DNA of 64,000 bases, from the NCBI RefSeq assembly GCF_025642255.1, contig NZ_CP106759.1:3313501-3377500 (forward strand), given 5' to 3'. Below, one piece after another: positions 18,363 to 27,185 of the stretch. The position numbers and the translations under genes were made by a program. This DNA comes from Stenotrophomonas maltophilia. Lineage in GTDB: Bacteria > Pseudomonadota > Gammaproteobacteria > Xanthomonadales > Xanthomonadaceae. Below the pieces are notes generated by a model. That model saw only the letters and a program-made list of their open reading frames with translations. It had not been told where the DNA came from and did no database searches. Every line of letters starts with the position of its first letter. Within the stretch, counting starts at the first letter, position 1.

Positions 18363-19694
18363 ATGATCCAGCAAGACCCCGGCGCCCTGTATCCCGATCA
18401 CCTGGCCGTGCTGTGCCGACGCGCCGAGCAGGCGCTGGCGCGCGGCGGCTTTGATCACCTCGTCGTGCCCAGCGGCACCCTGCACTACCAGGTGTTTGAT
18501 GATCGCGACTATCCCTATGCGGTGAATCCGCAGTTCAAGGCATGGTTGCCGCTGACGCGCGTGCCCAACAGCTGGATCGTGTTTACGCCCGGCAAGCGGC
18601 CGGTGGTGATCTTCCATCAGCCGTTCGATTACTGGCACGTAGTGCCGGACGCGCCGAGCGGCTGGTGGGTGGAGCACTTCGACATCCACATCATCCGCAC
18701 GCCGGACGAAGCGCTGGCGTTGCTGCCGGCCGATCCGTCGCGCTGCGCGATCCTGGGTGAGCCGCAGAGCGCCCTGGGCAGCCACGTGCCGAACAATCCT
18801 CCGGCGGTGGTGAATTACCTGGAATGGCACCGTGGCAGCAAGACGCCCTACGAGATCGCCCTGATGCGCCAAGCGCAGGTGCTGGGCGTGCGCGGCCATC
18901 GCGCCGCCGAAGCCGCGTTCCGCAACGGTGCCGACGAATTCAGCATCCACATGGCGTACTGCCAGGCGGTGGGCCAGGACGCCAATGAACTGCCCTACGG
19001 CAACATCGTGGCGTTGAACGAGCACGCCGCCGTTCTGCACTACACCGAACTGGGCCGCAAGGCACCGCAGCCGCTGCGCAGCTTCCTCATCGATGCCGGC
19101 GCCAGCGCGCACGGCTACGCCAGCGACATCACCCGTACCTACGCGGCGCACGGCCACGACGAATTCGCTGCGATGATCGCTGCCGTCGATGCCGCCCAGC
19201 AGCAGATGTGCGCGGCGGTGCGCCCGGGCGTTGATTACAGGACGCTGCACGTGGACGCGCATCTGTCGCTGATGGGCGTTCTGAAGGACTTCGGCGTCAT
19301 CAGGGTATCGCCGCAGACCGCGCTGGAAACCGGCGTCAGCGCCGCATTCTTCCCGCACGGCATCGGCCATCTGATCGGCCTGCAGGTGCATGACGTGGCC
19401 GGATTCGCCGCCAGCGACGAAGGCGGCCGGATCGAACGTCCGGCGGGTCATCCCTACCTGCGTCTGACCCGCGTGCTGGAACCGGGGATGGTGGTGACCA
19501 TCGAGCCGGGCCTGTACTTCATCGACATGCTGTTGAACGAGGTCAAGGACGCCGGCCATGGCGATGCGATCAACTGGGAGCGCGTGGACTTCTTCCGTCC
19601 GTATGGCGGCATCCGCATCGAGGACGAAGTGCTGTGCACCGACGGCGAAGCGGACAACCTGACGCGGCCGGAGTTTGCAGCAGCCAACGGTTGA
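18363..19694 (+). CDS. pepQ: Xaa-Pro dipeptidase (M24 family)
   Basis: Metallopeptidase that cleaves dipeptides with C-terminal proline. The 443-residue protein has a creatinase-like N-terminal domain and an M24 pita-bread domain. Metal ligands are visible in FLIDAGASAHGYASDITRTY (two Asp), FFPHGIGHLIGLQVHDV (His), VVTIEPGLYFID (Glu) and GGIRIEDEVL (Glu). Length matches PepQ (443 in E. coli). It stands alone, with a long repeat-rich gap downstream. It is distinct from pepP at 20145. Confidence 0.95.
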   Translation: MIQQDPGALYPDHLAVLCRRAEQALARGGFDHLVVPSGTLHYQVFDDRDYPYAVNPQFKAWLPLTRVPNSWIVFTPGKRPVVIFHQPFDYWHVVPDAPSGWWVEHFDIHIIRTPDEALALLPADPSRCAILGEPQSALGSHVPNNPPAVVNYLEWHRGSKTPYEIALMRQAQVLGVRGHRAAEAAFRNGADEFSIHMAYCQAVGQDANELPYGNIVALNEHAAVLHYTELGRKAPQPLRSFLIDAGASAHGYASDITRTYAAHGHDEFAAMIAAVDAAQQQMCAAVRPGVDYRTLHVDAHLSLMGVLKDFGVIRVSPQTALETGVSAAFFPHGIGHLIGLQVHDVAGFAASDEGGRIERPAGHPYLRLTRVLEPGMVVTIEPGLYFIDMLLNEVKDAGHGDAINWERVDFFRPYGGIRIEDEVLCTDGEADNLTRPEFAAANG

Positions 19695-19739
19695 GCCCCT
19701 CGTGGTTGGATGCTGAATCAAAGCAGCGCTTGGCGGGGC

Positions 19740-19827
19740 GGGTAGGCCATGCAGGGGACGCTGCAAGTACGTCCCTGTAAGCTCGATGGCGCCATCCATG
19801 GCGCCAACGCCCCTGCATGGCCTACCC
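19740..19827. repeat. 88-bp cruciform-type palindrome with nested hairpins
   Basis: An 18-base perfect arm (starting GGGTAGGCCATGCAGGGG at 19740) pairs with its complement at 19810-19827. Inside it are a smaller stem GGACG/CGTCC (19755-19774) and a pair of TGGCGCCA palindromes (19787-19806). The layered structure resembles a dispersed mobile palindrome rather than a simple terminator. Confidence 0.8.
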
Positions 19828-19913
19828 ACCCCACCTTTGACAGTTTCCTGCCGCGTCCAACCACGGAAAAGAAAAAAGAAAAGCAGAAGCGGGTCGCTCG
19901 CTGCGCTCGCTCC

Positions 19914-19933
19914 GTGTCGACCAAGGTCGACAC
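19914..19933. repeat. GTGTCGACC/GGTCGACAC palindrome
   Basis: Second copy of the 20-base hairpin seen at 5688-5707, with an AA centre, which is the other orientation. It lies between the two large palindromes. Confidence 0.7.
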
Positions 19934-19962
19934 CTACCAACAGCTACCGGACAACTGTCGAA

Positions 19963-20064
19963 GGCGGGGCACTGTGGGTTTGCGGGGTGTGAGCGGCATG
20001 GATGCCGCGACCAGGCCCCCATGGACGGGTTCACGGCGTCCCCGCAAACCCACAGTGCCCCGCC
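19963..20064. repeat. 102-bp cruciform-type palindrome
   Basis: A 25-base perfect arm (GGCGGGGCACTGTGGG then TTTGCGGGG, 19963-19987) pairs with 20040-20064. The loop holds an inner hairpin GCGGCAT-gg-ATGCCGC (19993-20008) and a CCATGGACGGG segment. It has the same plan as the element at 19740 (long perfect outer arms, inner hairpin with a CATGGATG-like core), so the two may be related families. Confidence 0.8.
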
Positions 20065-20144
20065 ATCCCACGGATAGCCCGCTGTTGCTGTTGCTCCAGC
20101 TGTTGCGTCTGCGGGTGCAGGGCTGCAAGCCCTGCCGGCAACCC

Positions 20145-21473
20145 TCAACCCGCCATCACCGCTTCGATCTCGTCCGCACTCCGCGCCAGCCCTTCGGTCA
20201 GCACGCGATGGCCATCGTCGGTGATCAGCACATCGTCCTCGGTGCGGATGCCGATGCCACGCCAGCGCGGCTCCACCGTCGTATCGTCCACGCCGATGTA
20301 CAGGCCCGGCTCGATGGTGAACGCCATGCCCGGCTCCAGCAGCCGCGAGTCCCCGGCCAGGCGGTAGTCGCCCACGTCGTGCACATCCAGCCCGATCCAG
20401 TGGCCGGTCTTGTGCCGGTAGAAACGCTGGTACAGGCCTTCGGAAAGATTCTTCTCCAGCGTGCCCTTCAGCAGGCCGAGCCGCAGCAGGCCTTCGGTCA
20501 GCGTCTGCACCGCCGCCAGGTGGCCGGCTTCGTAGGGTACGCCGGGCCGGGCCTGGGCCAGCGCCGCCGCCTGGGCCTGGCCGACCAGATCATGCAGCGC
20601 GCGCTGCTCGGCGCTGAAGCGCCCGTTCACCGGGAAGGTGCGGGTGATGTCGCTGGCGTAGCCACGGTACTCGGCACCCGCATCGATCAGCACCAGCTCG
20701 CCGTCGCGCGCACGCCCGTTGTTGTCGCGATAGTGCAGGATGCACCCGTTGCGGCCGGCGCCGACGATGCTGCAGTACGCCGGCACCGCATCGCTGGCGC
20801 GGAACACGCGCTCCAGTTCGGCCTGCAGCTCGTACTCATGGATGCCCGCCTTCGCCGCCTTCATCGCTGCCAGGTGCGCACGCACGCTGATCTGCGCGGC
20901 GTGCTGCATCAGCGCCACCTCCGCGCCGGACTTGAACAGGCGCTGCTCATGCAGCAGGTGGCCCAGCTCCAGGAACTCGTGCGGCGGCTGCGCACCGTGG
21001 CGCACCTGGGAGCGGACACGGTTGACCCAGCCGATCAGCTTCAGGTCGAAGTCCGCGTCACGGCCGAAGTGGTAGTAGACGCGCGAGCGTCCCTCCAGCA
21101 GGCCCGGAAGGATGTCGTCCAGATCGTCGATCGGATAGGCATCGTCCATGCCGAACTGCGCCACGGCGCCTTCCTGGCCGGCGCGGCTGCCGTCCCAGGC
21201 CTCGCGCTCGGCATCGCGTTCGCGGCAGAACAGGATCGCCTCGCCGTGACGACGCCCGGGAATCAGCACCAGCACGGCTTCCGGCTCCGGAAAGCCGCTC
21301 AGGTACTGGAAGTCCGAATCCTGCCGGTACGGGTAATGGGTATCCAGGCTGCGCACCTTCTCGGACGCGGCGGGCAGCACCAGGATGGCGTCTTCGCCGG
21401 CCATGTCCATCAGCTGCCGGCGACGACGCTTGTACTCGCCGGCCGCGATGCCGGTGCGCTGCTTGATGTCCAT
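20145..21473 (-). CDS. pepP: Xaa-Pro aminopeptidase (M24 family)
   Basis: Releases the N-terminal residue from peptides with proline in position two. The 442-residue protein has the N-terminal creatinase domain (SLDTHYPYRQDSDFQYLSGF). The M24 metal site is seen in VLIDAGAEYRGYASDITRTF, HKTGHWIGLDVHDVG, FTIEPGLYIG and GIRTEDDVLIT. Length matches E. coli PepP (441). Its ATG overlaps the ygfB stop (ATGA), and the ygfB-pepP order is the same as in E. coli. Confidence 0.96.
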   Translation of the reverse strand: MDIKQRTGIAAGEYKRRRRQLMDMAGEDAILVLPAASEKVRSLDTHYPYRQDSDFQYLSGFPEPEAVLVLIPGRRHGEAILFCRERDAEREAWDGSRAGQEGAVAQFGMDDAYPIDDLDDILPGLLEGRSRVYYHFGRDADFDLKLIGWVNRVRSQVRHGAQPPHEFLELGHLLHEQRLFKSGAEVALMQHAAQISVRAHLAAMKAAKAGIHEYELQAELERVFRASDAVPAYCSIVGAGRNGCILHYRDNNGRARDGELVLIDAGAEYRGYASDITRTFPVNGRFSAEQRALHDLVGQAQAAALAQARPGVPYEAGHLAAVQTLTEGLLRLGLLKGTLEKNLSEGLYQRFYRHKTGHWIGLDVHDVGDYRLAGDSRLLEPGMAFTIEPGLYIGVDDTTVEPRWRGIGIRTEDDVLITDDGHRVLTEGLARSADEIEAVMAG

Positions 21474-22021
21474 CAGTTCAGGCGCTGCCGGTGGCGCGCG
21501 GCCAGCACCACATCGCCGTGCAGCAGCAGCACCGCCACGCGGATGAATTCCTCGATCTCCGACAGCGCCTCATCGTCGTCCTCGCCACCCGCCTCGAAAT
21601 CCTCGCTGGAAGCACGCGCCAGGCTGGCCATGTCGGTCAGCGCCTCTTCGCCCTCTTCGGACAGGGCCGGACGACGGCCGCCACTGCCCAGTCCGAATCC
21701 ACCCAGGAAGGCGCGGGTCCAGCTGAACATGGCGTCGGCCTGCGCAGCCACGTCCTCGCTGTCGCTCAGCAGCAGCTCGAACGCGAAATCGCGGTCCTCC
21801 AGCTGCTTGATGGTGGCCTGCAACAACTGCCCGAGGGCGCTGTCGGCCGCCACCGGCGGCAGGCTGTCGTCGGCCAGCACACGCGCCGGCCAGTCGTTGC
21901 CGGGAGCTCCACCGGCGGCCAGCCAGCCGCACAGGCCGCCATGCAGCTCGGCAGCGGTGGCGCCCAGGCCCAGGTCCTGGCTGGCGCGGGAAACGTCGTC
22001 GACGGAGGGAAGTTCGGTCAT
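21473..22021 (-). CDS. ygfB: YgfB/YecA family protein (UPF0149)
   Basis: A 182-residue acidic helical protein of the UPF0149 family, starting MTELPSVDDVSRASQDLG. Conserved segments are AAELHGGLCGWLAAGG near the N-terminus and FSWTRAFLGGFGLG in the middle. In Pseudomonas a YgfB homologue modulates resistance gene expression, but the biochemical role in general is unclear. It is translationally coupled to pepP. The start at 22021 is chosen over a longer frame because the family N-terminus begins there. Confidence 0.9.
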   Translation of the reverse strand: MTELPSVDDVSRASQDLGLGATAAELHGGLCGWLAAGGAPGNDWPARVLADDSLPPVAADSALGQLLQATIKQLEDRDFAFELLLSDSEDVAAQADAMFSWTRAFLGGFGLGSGGRRPALSEEGEEALTDMASLARASSEDFEAGGEDDDEALSEIEEFIRVAVLLLHGDVVLAARHRQRLN

Positions 22022-22174
22022 CGTGCGGCTCGTTCGGAGAAGGAAACCCCGAGCGCGCACGCGCGCGCCCGTGAGCCCTGTAGTGTAGCAACCCGATAGC
22101 GACCTCCCCGTGGCCATCGGGGCCTGCTGCGACAGCGCTTGACCGCCCAGACCCGGCTTGCCTATCGTGCCTGC

Positions 22175-22396
22175 ATGGAACCCGCCGATCCCCTTGCCCA
22201 GCTGCAGGACTTCGCCGCCCGCGTGGAAGCGTTGCTTGAACGCAACCAGCGCCTGGCCGAAGAGAACCGCAGCCTGCGCCACCAGCAGGAACAACTGGTG
22301 GCCGAGCGCTCGACGCTGCTGGCCAAGAACGAACAGGCGCGCTCGCGGGTGGAAGCGATGATCAGCCGGCTCAAATCCCTGGAGCAGCACACATGA
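22175..22396 (+). CDS. Small coiled-coil protein, TIGR02449/ZapB-like
   Basis: A 73-residue protein that is almost entirely coiled coil (LQDFAARVEALLERNQRLAE and on to MISRLKSLEQHT). It overlaps zapA by ATGA, and this small family regularly precedes zapA in Pseudomonas and xanthomonads. By shape and context it resembles ZapB, the Z-ring-associated coiled coil, but sequence similarity to E. coli ZapB is weak. The start at 22175 is preferred because the twelve codons upstream lack coding character. Confidence 0.8.
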   Translation: MEPADPLAQLQDFAARVEALLERNQRLAEENRSLRHQQEQLVAERSTLLAKNEQARSRVEAMISRLKSLEQHT

Positions 22397-22689
22397 GCGC
22401 CGAACCGGTCAGCGTCCGCATCCTCGACCGCGAGTACACCGTCGGCGTGGGTGCCGATGAACGCGACAGCCTGATGGCGGCCGCGCGCCTGCTCGACGCA
22501 CGGATGCGCGAGATCCGTGGCAGCAACCGCATGGCGGCGGTCGACCGCATCGCGGTCCTGGCGGCACTGAATCTGGCCCATGAACTGCAGCTGTTGCGTG
22601 ACGAGAACGCCCGCCAGGCCGTGGCCCTGCAGCAGACGCTGGCCGACCTGAACCGGCGGCTGGACCGCGCCATCGACGGCAATCCCTGA
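22393..22689 (+). CDS. zapA: Cell division protein ZapA
   Basis: A 98-residue FtsZ-ring stabiliser. It begins MSAEPVSVRILDREYTVGV, then has RDSLMAAARLLDARMREIRG, followed by a C-terminal coiled coil. Length is close to the family norm (about 100-109). The order zapA - 6S RNA - 5-FTHF cyclo-ligase is widely conserved in gammaproteobacteria and supports the call. Confidence 0.92.
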   Translation: MSAEPVSVRILDREYTVGVGADERDSLMAAARLLDARMREIRGSNRMAAVDRIAVLAALNLAHELQLLRDENARQAVALQQTLADLNRRLDRAIDGNP

Positions 22690-22774
22690 CAGATCGCGCG
22701 ACACGCGTCTTCTCATTTCTGAATTGGCACGGACTGTTGCCGACGAACGGCCTATCCAGATCAGGACCGGCCGC

Positions 22775-22780
22775 TATAAT
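22775..22780 (+). promoter_or_regulatory. -10 element of the 6S RNA promoter
   Basis: A perfect TATAAT lies 7 bases before the predicted 5' end of 6S RNA (about 22787). The -35 region (around 22752) is weak. Confidence 0.7.
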
Positions 22781-22786
22781 GGCCCT

Positions 22787-22973
22787 GCGTTCTCTGCGGT
22801 ACTCGACGGCATGTGCAAACATTCGCCTTGTCCCTTAAGAACGACACCGGGAGCGCGACAGCGCCGGGAGTGCAGGTCCGCCTTGTAGCGGGAAGCCCGA
22901 TGGTTCTCCAGCGTTCCCACTTGAGCCCCCGGGTTCAAGGTCGTTTCGCATGCATCGACATTGCGGAGAATGC
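22787..22973 (+). ncRNA. ssrS: 6S RNA
   Basis: A 187-base RNA that binds sigma-70 RNA polymerase and mimics an open promoter. The two ends pair (GCGTTCTCTGC at 22787-22797 with GCGGAGAATGC at 22963-22973). A large central bubble follows, and near the 3' side CTTGAGCCCCCGGGTTCAAG forms the conserved hairpin. The position between zapA and the 5-FTHF cyclo-ligase gene is the classical ssrS location. Ends are inferred from pairing and the -10 box and may be off by a few bases. Confidence 0.9.
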
Positions 22974-23056
22974 AATATTCCAGCAAGGGCGGCGTCTTCG
23001 GGCGTCGCCCTTGTTCTTTCCGGCACAATGACGGCTGTTCCTTGCCGCACTCTGCC

Positions 23057-23646
23057 ATGACCGACCCGCGCCAGGCCCTGCGCCACGACCTGCGGCAACG
23101 CCGCCGTGACCTTTCCGCCAGCGAGCGCATCGCCGCCGCCGATGCCCTTGCCGATGGGCTGCTGGCGTTGCCGTTTGCGCCGCTTCACGGCCACGTTGCC
23201 GGCTATTGGGCGCTGGACGGTGAGATCGCGCTGCATCGCTGGCAGCTGCAGCTGCCCGATGGACTCACCTACTGCCTGCCGGTGCTGGCCGGCGACACGC
23301 TGCGCTTCGCGCCCTGGCGGCCCGGTCAGCCCCTGACCGGCAACCGCTACGGCATTCCGGAACCGGACGTGGCCGTGGAAGACACGCTGGAACCGGCGCA
23401 GATGGCGCTGGTAGTGACCCCGCTGGTGGGTTTCGACACACAGTGCCGGCGGCTGGGCATGGGGGGCGGCTGGTATGATCGCAGCTTCGCCTTCCGCCAC
23501 GACCGGCCGGCGCCGCCCTGGCTGGTCGGTGCTGCCTTCGCGGTGCAGCAGGTCGAGTCCTTGCCGGTGGCGTCGTGGGACGTGCCGGTGGATGCGATCT
23601 GCACCGAAGCCGGCACCCTGTTCCCCTCCGCTGCCCCCGTGAACGC

Positions 23647-23650
<4 letters not shown>
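23057..23650 (+). CDS. fau: 5-formyltetrahydrofolate cyclo-ligase
   Basis: ATP-dependent enzyme that returns 5-formyl-THF to the folate pool as 5,10-methenyl-THF. The 197-residue protein has the N-terminal basic helix (RQALRHDLRQRRRDLSASER), PLVGFDTQCRRLGMGGGWYD with the conserved glycine-rich ATP/substrate motif, and a C-terminal DVPVDAICTE. The start at 23057 excludes 32 codons that overlap the end of 6S RNA. In other bacteria this gene (ygfA) follows ssrS and may be processed from the same transcript. Confidence 0.93.
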
Positions 23651-24126
<476 letters not shown>

Positions 24127-24148
24127 TTCCCTGCTGAGAGTTGCTCCC

Positions 24149-24796
24149 ATGTCCGAAGCCAAGCGCCTGGCCGCCGAGAAAGCCATCGAGTACGTCGAAG
24201 ACGGCATGATCGTCGGTGTCGGCACCGGTTCCACCGTCGCCTATTTCATCGATGCGCTGGCGCGCATCCAGCATCGCATCAAGGGTGCGGTGTCCAGCTC
24301 GGAACAGAGCACCGCGCGCCTGAAGCAGCACGGGATCGAGGTGATCGAGCTGAACCACACCGGCAACCTGTCGCTGTACGTCGACGGCGCCGACGAGTGC
24401 GATCCCGGCAAGTGCCTGATCAAGGGCGGTGGCGCTGCACTGACCCGCGAGAAGATCATTGCCGAGGCCAGCGAGCGCTTCGTCTGCATCGTCGACCCGA
24501 GCAAGCAGGTCCCGGTGCTGGGCAGGTTCCCGCTGCCGGTGGAAGTGATTCCGATGGCACGCAGCCTGGTGGCCCGGCAGATCCGCGACATGACCGGGGG
24601 CCAGCCGACCTGGCGCGAGGGCGTGGTCACCGACAACGGCAACCAGATCCTGGACATCCACAACCTGCAGATCACCGATCCGGAAAAGCTCGAGCGCGAA
24701 CTCAACCAGCTGCCGGGCGTGGTCTGCGTCGGCCTGTTTGCCCGTCGCCGTGCCGACGTGGTGATCATCGGCGGCGAACCGCCGGTCGTGCTCTGA
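24149..24796 (+). CDS. rpiA: Ribose-5-phosphate isomerase A
   Basis: Interconverts ribose-5-phosphate and ribulose-5-phosphate in the pentose phosphate pathway. The 215-residue protein has the motifs [38 protein letters not shown] with catalytic Asp and Lys, and ITDNGN-like [13 protein letters not shown]. Length fits the family (E. coli 219). It lies 22 bases after the EVE gene and 23 before the DUF192 gene. Confidence 0.97.
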   Translation: MSEAKRLAAEKAIEYVEDGMIVGVGTGSTVAYFIDALARIQHRIKGAVSSSEQSTARLKQHGIEVIELNHTGNLSLYVDGADECDPGKCLIKGGGAALTREKIIAEASERFVCIVDPSKQVPVLGRFPLPVEVIPMARSLVARQIRDMTGGQPTWREGVVTDNGNQILDIHNLQITDPEKLERELNQLPGVVCVGLFARRRADVVIIGGEPPVVL

Positions 24797-24819
24797 CCCT
24801 CACGCGAAGGATCCTGACG

Positions 24820-25266
24820 ATGTCGCTGCTGCGTTCGCTGCTGATGCTTCCCTTGCTGGCCCTGGCCGGCTGTGCCACCGATGCGGCCCGTCACTGGGTC
24901 GAACTGGACGGCGCCCGCTACCACGTGGAGCTGGCAACCAATGATGAGACCCGCGCACGCGGGCTGATGTTCCGCGACCAGATGCCCGTTGACCACGGCA
25001 TGCTGTTCATCCATGACCGCGAGGAAATGCAGGCGTACTGGATGAAGAACACCAAGATCGCGCTGGACATCCTGTACTTCGACAGCCAGCGCCGGCTGGT
25101 GAGCCAGCAGCGCGACGTGCCGCCCTGCTCGGCCGGCGACATGTGTCCGCCCTATCCCAGCGGCGGCCCGGCCCGGTACGTGCTGGAACTCAACGCCGGC
25201 CAGGCCGAGAAGCTCAAGCTGAAGGACGGTACCGAACTGACCTTCGGCCCGGGCATCGAGAAGTAG
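24820..25266 (+). CDS. DUF192 family lipoprotein
   Basis: A 148-residue protein with a lipobox (LALAGC, lipidated Cys18), so it is anchored in a membrane facing the periplasm. The DUF192 fold follows, with ELATNDETRARGLMFRDQMP, FIHDREEMQAYWMKNTKIAL and ILYFDSQRRLV. The role of DUF192 is not established. It has two cysteines around PPCSAGDMCPPYP that could form a disulfide. It probably shares the rpiA transcript. Confidence 0.88.
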   Translation: MSLLRSLLMLPLLALAGCATDAARHWVELDGARYHVELATNDETRARGLMFRDQMPVDHGMLFIHDREEMQAYWMKNTKIALDILYFDSQRRLVSQQRDVPPCSAGDMCPPYPSGGPARYVLELNAGQAEKLKLKDGTELTFGPGIEK

Positions 25267-25302
25267 GCCCACGCGGCCCGGCGGCCGGCCGGCACCCCGG
25301 TC

Positions 25303-25342
25303 GGGGTCGGATCCCTTTCGCACGCGGACGGGATCTGACCCC
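25303..25342. repeat. GGGGTCGGATCC/GGGATCTGACCCC inverted repeat
   Basis: Second copy of the GGGGTCAGATCC hairpin family (compare 5727-5777). The arms are 25303-25315 and 25330-25342, with one mismatch or wobble. It lies between the DUF192 and SirB1-like genes and could end the rpiA transcript. Confidence 0.7.
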
Positions 25343-25399
25343 TGGATTTTTCACGCCACACCGCTTGAATCCGTCTGCGATTGCCGCCAGTCTGTGACC

Positions 25400-26245
25400 A
25401 TGCCGGACCGGATCACACTCCCCGACTGGGATGCACTGGCCGACCTCGAAGACGAGGCGCTGCCGTTGTTGCCGACCGCGCTGCTGATCGCGCGCGATGA
25501 ATATCCGGATCTGCAGCCGTCCACCTACGACGCGCTGATCCAGAGCCATGTCGACCACCTTCGCGCCGAAGTGGACAGCATCGAGCGCAGTCCGCTGAAA
25601 ATGGCCGCGATCAATCGCCACCTGTTCGACGAACTGGGCTACAGCGGCGACCACGACGAGTATTACGATCCGCGCAACAGTTATCTCAACCAGGTATTCG
25701 AGCGCAGGCTCGGCAATCCGATCTCGCTGGCGCTGGTACAGATGGAGGTCGCGCGGCGGCTGGGCATTCCGCTGGACGGCGTGTCCTTCCCCGGCCACTT
25801 CCTGGTGCGCCTGCCGGTGGATGACGGTGTCCTGGTGATGGACCCGTTCAACGGCGGTCGGCCGCTGGATGTGGACGAACTGCGGGAGCGCGCAAAGTCA
25901 CATCTGGGCGGGCAGATGCCCGACGACCAGGTGCTGGCGCAGATTCTCGATCCGGCACCGTCCCGCGCGATCCTGATGCGGATGCTGCGCAACCTGCACG
26001 GCGTGTATGCCGAGGCCGGTGAATGGGACCGTGCCGCGCGCAGTGCCGACCGCCTGCTGAAGCTGGCGCCGGAGCAGGACGACGCCCTGCGCGACCGGGG
26101 CCTGGCCTACCTGCAGCTGGAGTACCTGACGGGAGCCCGGCACGATCTGGGGCAGTACCTCAAGCGCAATCCCGAGGCCAGCGACGCGCAGTGGCTGCGC
26201 GAGAAGCTGATCGATCTGGGCGGGCCGATGCCACGGCTGCATTGA
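25400..26245 (+). CDS. SirB1 family protein (transglutaminase-like fold with TPR)
   Basis: A 281-residue UPF0162/SirB1 protein. The transglutaminase-like core shows FERRLGNPISLALVQMEVAR, GVSFPGHFLVRLP and DPFNGGRPL. A TPR-like region follows (VYAEAGEWDRAARSADRLLKL). The usual papain-like Cys is absent, as is common in this family. The start could be ATG 25400 or GTG 25394, and the ATG is preferred. It is convergent with the rubredoxin gene. Function is unknown. Confidence 0.85.
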   Translation: MPDRITLPDWDALADLEDEALPLLPTALLIARDEYPDLQPSTYDALIQSHVDHLRAEVDSIERSPLKMAAINRHLFDELGYSGDHDEYYDPRNSYLNQVFERRLGNPISLALVQMEVARRLGIPLDGVSFPGHFLVRLPVDDGVLVMDPFNGGRPLDVDELRERAKSHLGGQMPDDQVLAQILDPAPSRAILMRMLRNLHGVYAEAGEWDRAARSADRLLKLAPEQDDALRDRGLAYLQLEYLTGARHDLGQYLKRNPEASDAQWLREKLIDLGGPMPRLH

Positions 26246-26284
26246 GGCGGTCGGTGCGCGGACCTGCGGCCCGCCCCACGTCCG

Positions 26285-26476
26285 TCAATCGACCTCGACC
26301 ATCTCGAAATCGGCCTTGGTGACGCCGCAGTCAGGGCAGGTCCAGGTGTCCGGAATGTCTTCCCAGCGCGTGCCCGGCGCAATGCCCTCTTCCGGCAGAC
26401 CGTCGGCCTCGTGGTAAAGGAAGCCGCAGACCACGCACATCCAGGTACGCAGGGTGGTGGGGGTGGCGTCGCTCAT
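26285..26476 (-). CDS. rubA: Rubredoxin
   Basis: A 63-residue iron protein with two CxxC ligand pairs: Cys14/Cys17 (CVVCG) and Cys47/Cys50 (CPDCG). Conserved aromatic residues (W44, Y21) are present. It transfers single electrons, for example to alkane hydroxylases or oxidative-stress reductases; no such partner lies nearby. It is divergent from thiE. Rubredoxin, thiE and hemL are also neighbours in pseudomonads. Confidence 0.95.
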   Translation of the reverse strand: MSDATPTTLRTWMCVVCGFLYHEADGLPEEGIAPGTRWEDIPDTWTCPDCGVTKADFEMVEVD

Positions 26477-26543
26477 CGGATAATCGGGGTTGAATTCACG
26501 GGCCGCCATTGTCCCATCGCGGTCCACTCACCGGTAGCCATCG

Positions 26544-27170
26544 ATGACCTCTGCTTCCCCGGCGCCCCGTGGCGTCTACCTCATCACCCCGGATGAGCCC
26601 GACACCGCACGCCTGCTGGCCCGCACCGCGCCCTTGCTGGCCGCCGGCGCCACCTGGCTGCAGTACCGCAACAAGACCGCCAGCGACGCGCTGCGGCTGG
26701 AACAGGCCACCGCACTGCAGGCGCTGTGCGCAGAGCACGGCGTGCCGCTGATCGTCAATGATGACCCGGTACTGGCCCGGGCCGTGGGCGCAGCCGGCGT
26801 GCATCTGGGCGGTACCGACGGCGACATCGCCAGCGCGCGCGCCCTGCTCGGTGCCGACGCCATCATCGGCGCCTCCTGCTACGACCAGCTGGCCAACGCC
26901 GAGGCCGCCGCAGCCGCTGGCGCCAGCTATGTGGCCTTCGGCGCCTTCTTTCCGACCACCACCAAGATCACCACCAGCCGTGCCCACATCGATCTGCTGC
27001 GGCAGAGCGCCGCACTGGGCGTACCGCGGGTGGCGATCGGCGGCCTGACGCCGGACAATGTCGGTCCCCTCATCGAGGCCGGCGCCGACCTGGTGGCCGT
27101 GGTCAGCGGCATCTACGCCGCAGCGGACCCGGTCGCCACCCAGCGCGCCTACCTCGCCCAGTTCCGGTAA
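26544..27170 (+). CDS. thiE: Thiamine-phosphate synthase
   Basis: Joins hydroxymethylpyrimidine diphosphate and thiazole phosphate, releasing pyrophosphate. The 208-residue TIM-barrel protein shows [38 protein letters not shown], the phosphate-binding [11 protein letters not shown], and [19 protein letters not shown]. It lies 15 bases before hemL, so the two are probably co-transcribed. thiC, in the same pathway, is at the far right end of the window. Confidence 0.96.
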   Translation: MTSASPAPRGVYLITPDEPDTARLLARTAPLLAAGATWLQYRNKTASDALRLEQATALQALCAEHGVPLIVNDDPVLARAVGAAGVHLGGTDGDIASARALLGADAIIGASCYDQLANAEAAAAAGASYVAFGAFFPTTTKITTSRAHIDLLRQSAALGVPRVAIGGLTPDNVGPLIEAGADLVAVVSGIYAAADPVATQRAYLAQFR

Positions 27171-27185
27171 CACCCAGGAAACCCG

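Larger units (their letters stand above)
19695..20144. other. Repeat-rich intergenic region between convergent pepQ and pepP
   Basis: These 450 bases contain no credible gene. They hold a large palindrome (19740-19827), a purine run near 19863-19892, a GCGAGC-type palindrome near 19893-19910, a GTGTCGACC hairpin (19914-19933), a second large palindrome (19963-20064), a TTGCTG-like low-complexity run (about 20083-20108) and a GCAGGGCT hairpin (20117-20135). All open frames here are translations of these repeats. Confidence 0.8.

Noticed and set aside
19749..22088. A 779-codon plus-strand open frame covering pepP and ygfB
   Set aside because: It begins inside palindromic repeats and runs antisense to two conserved genes.
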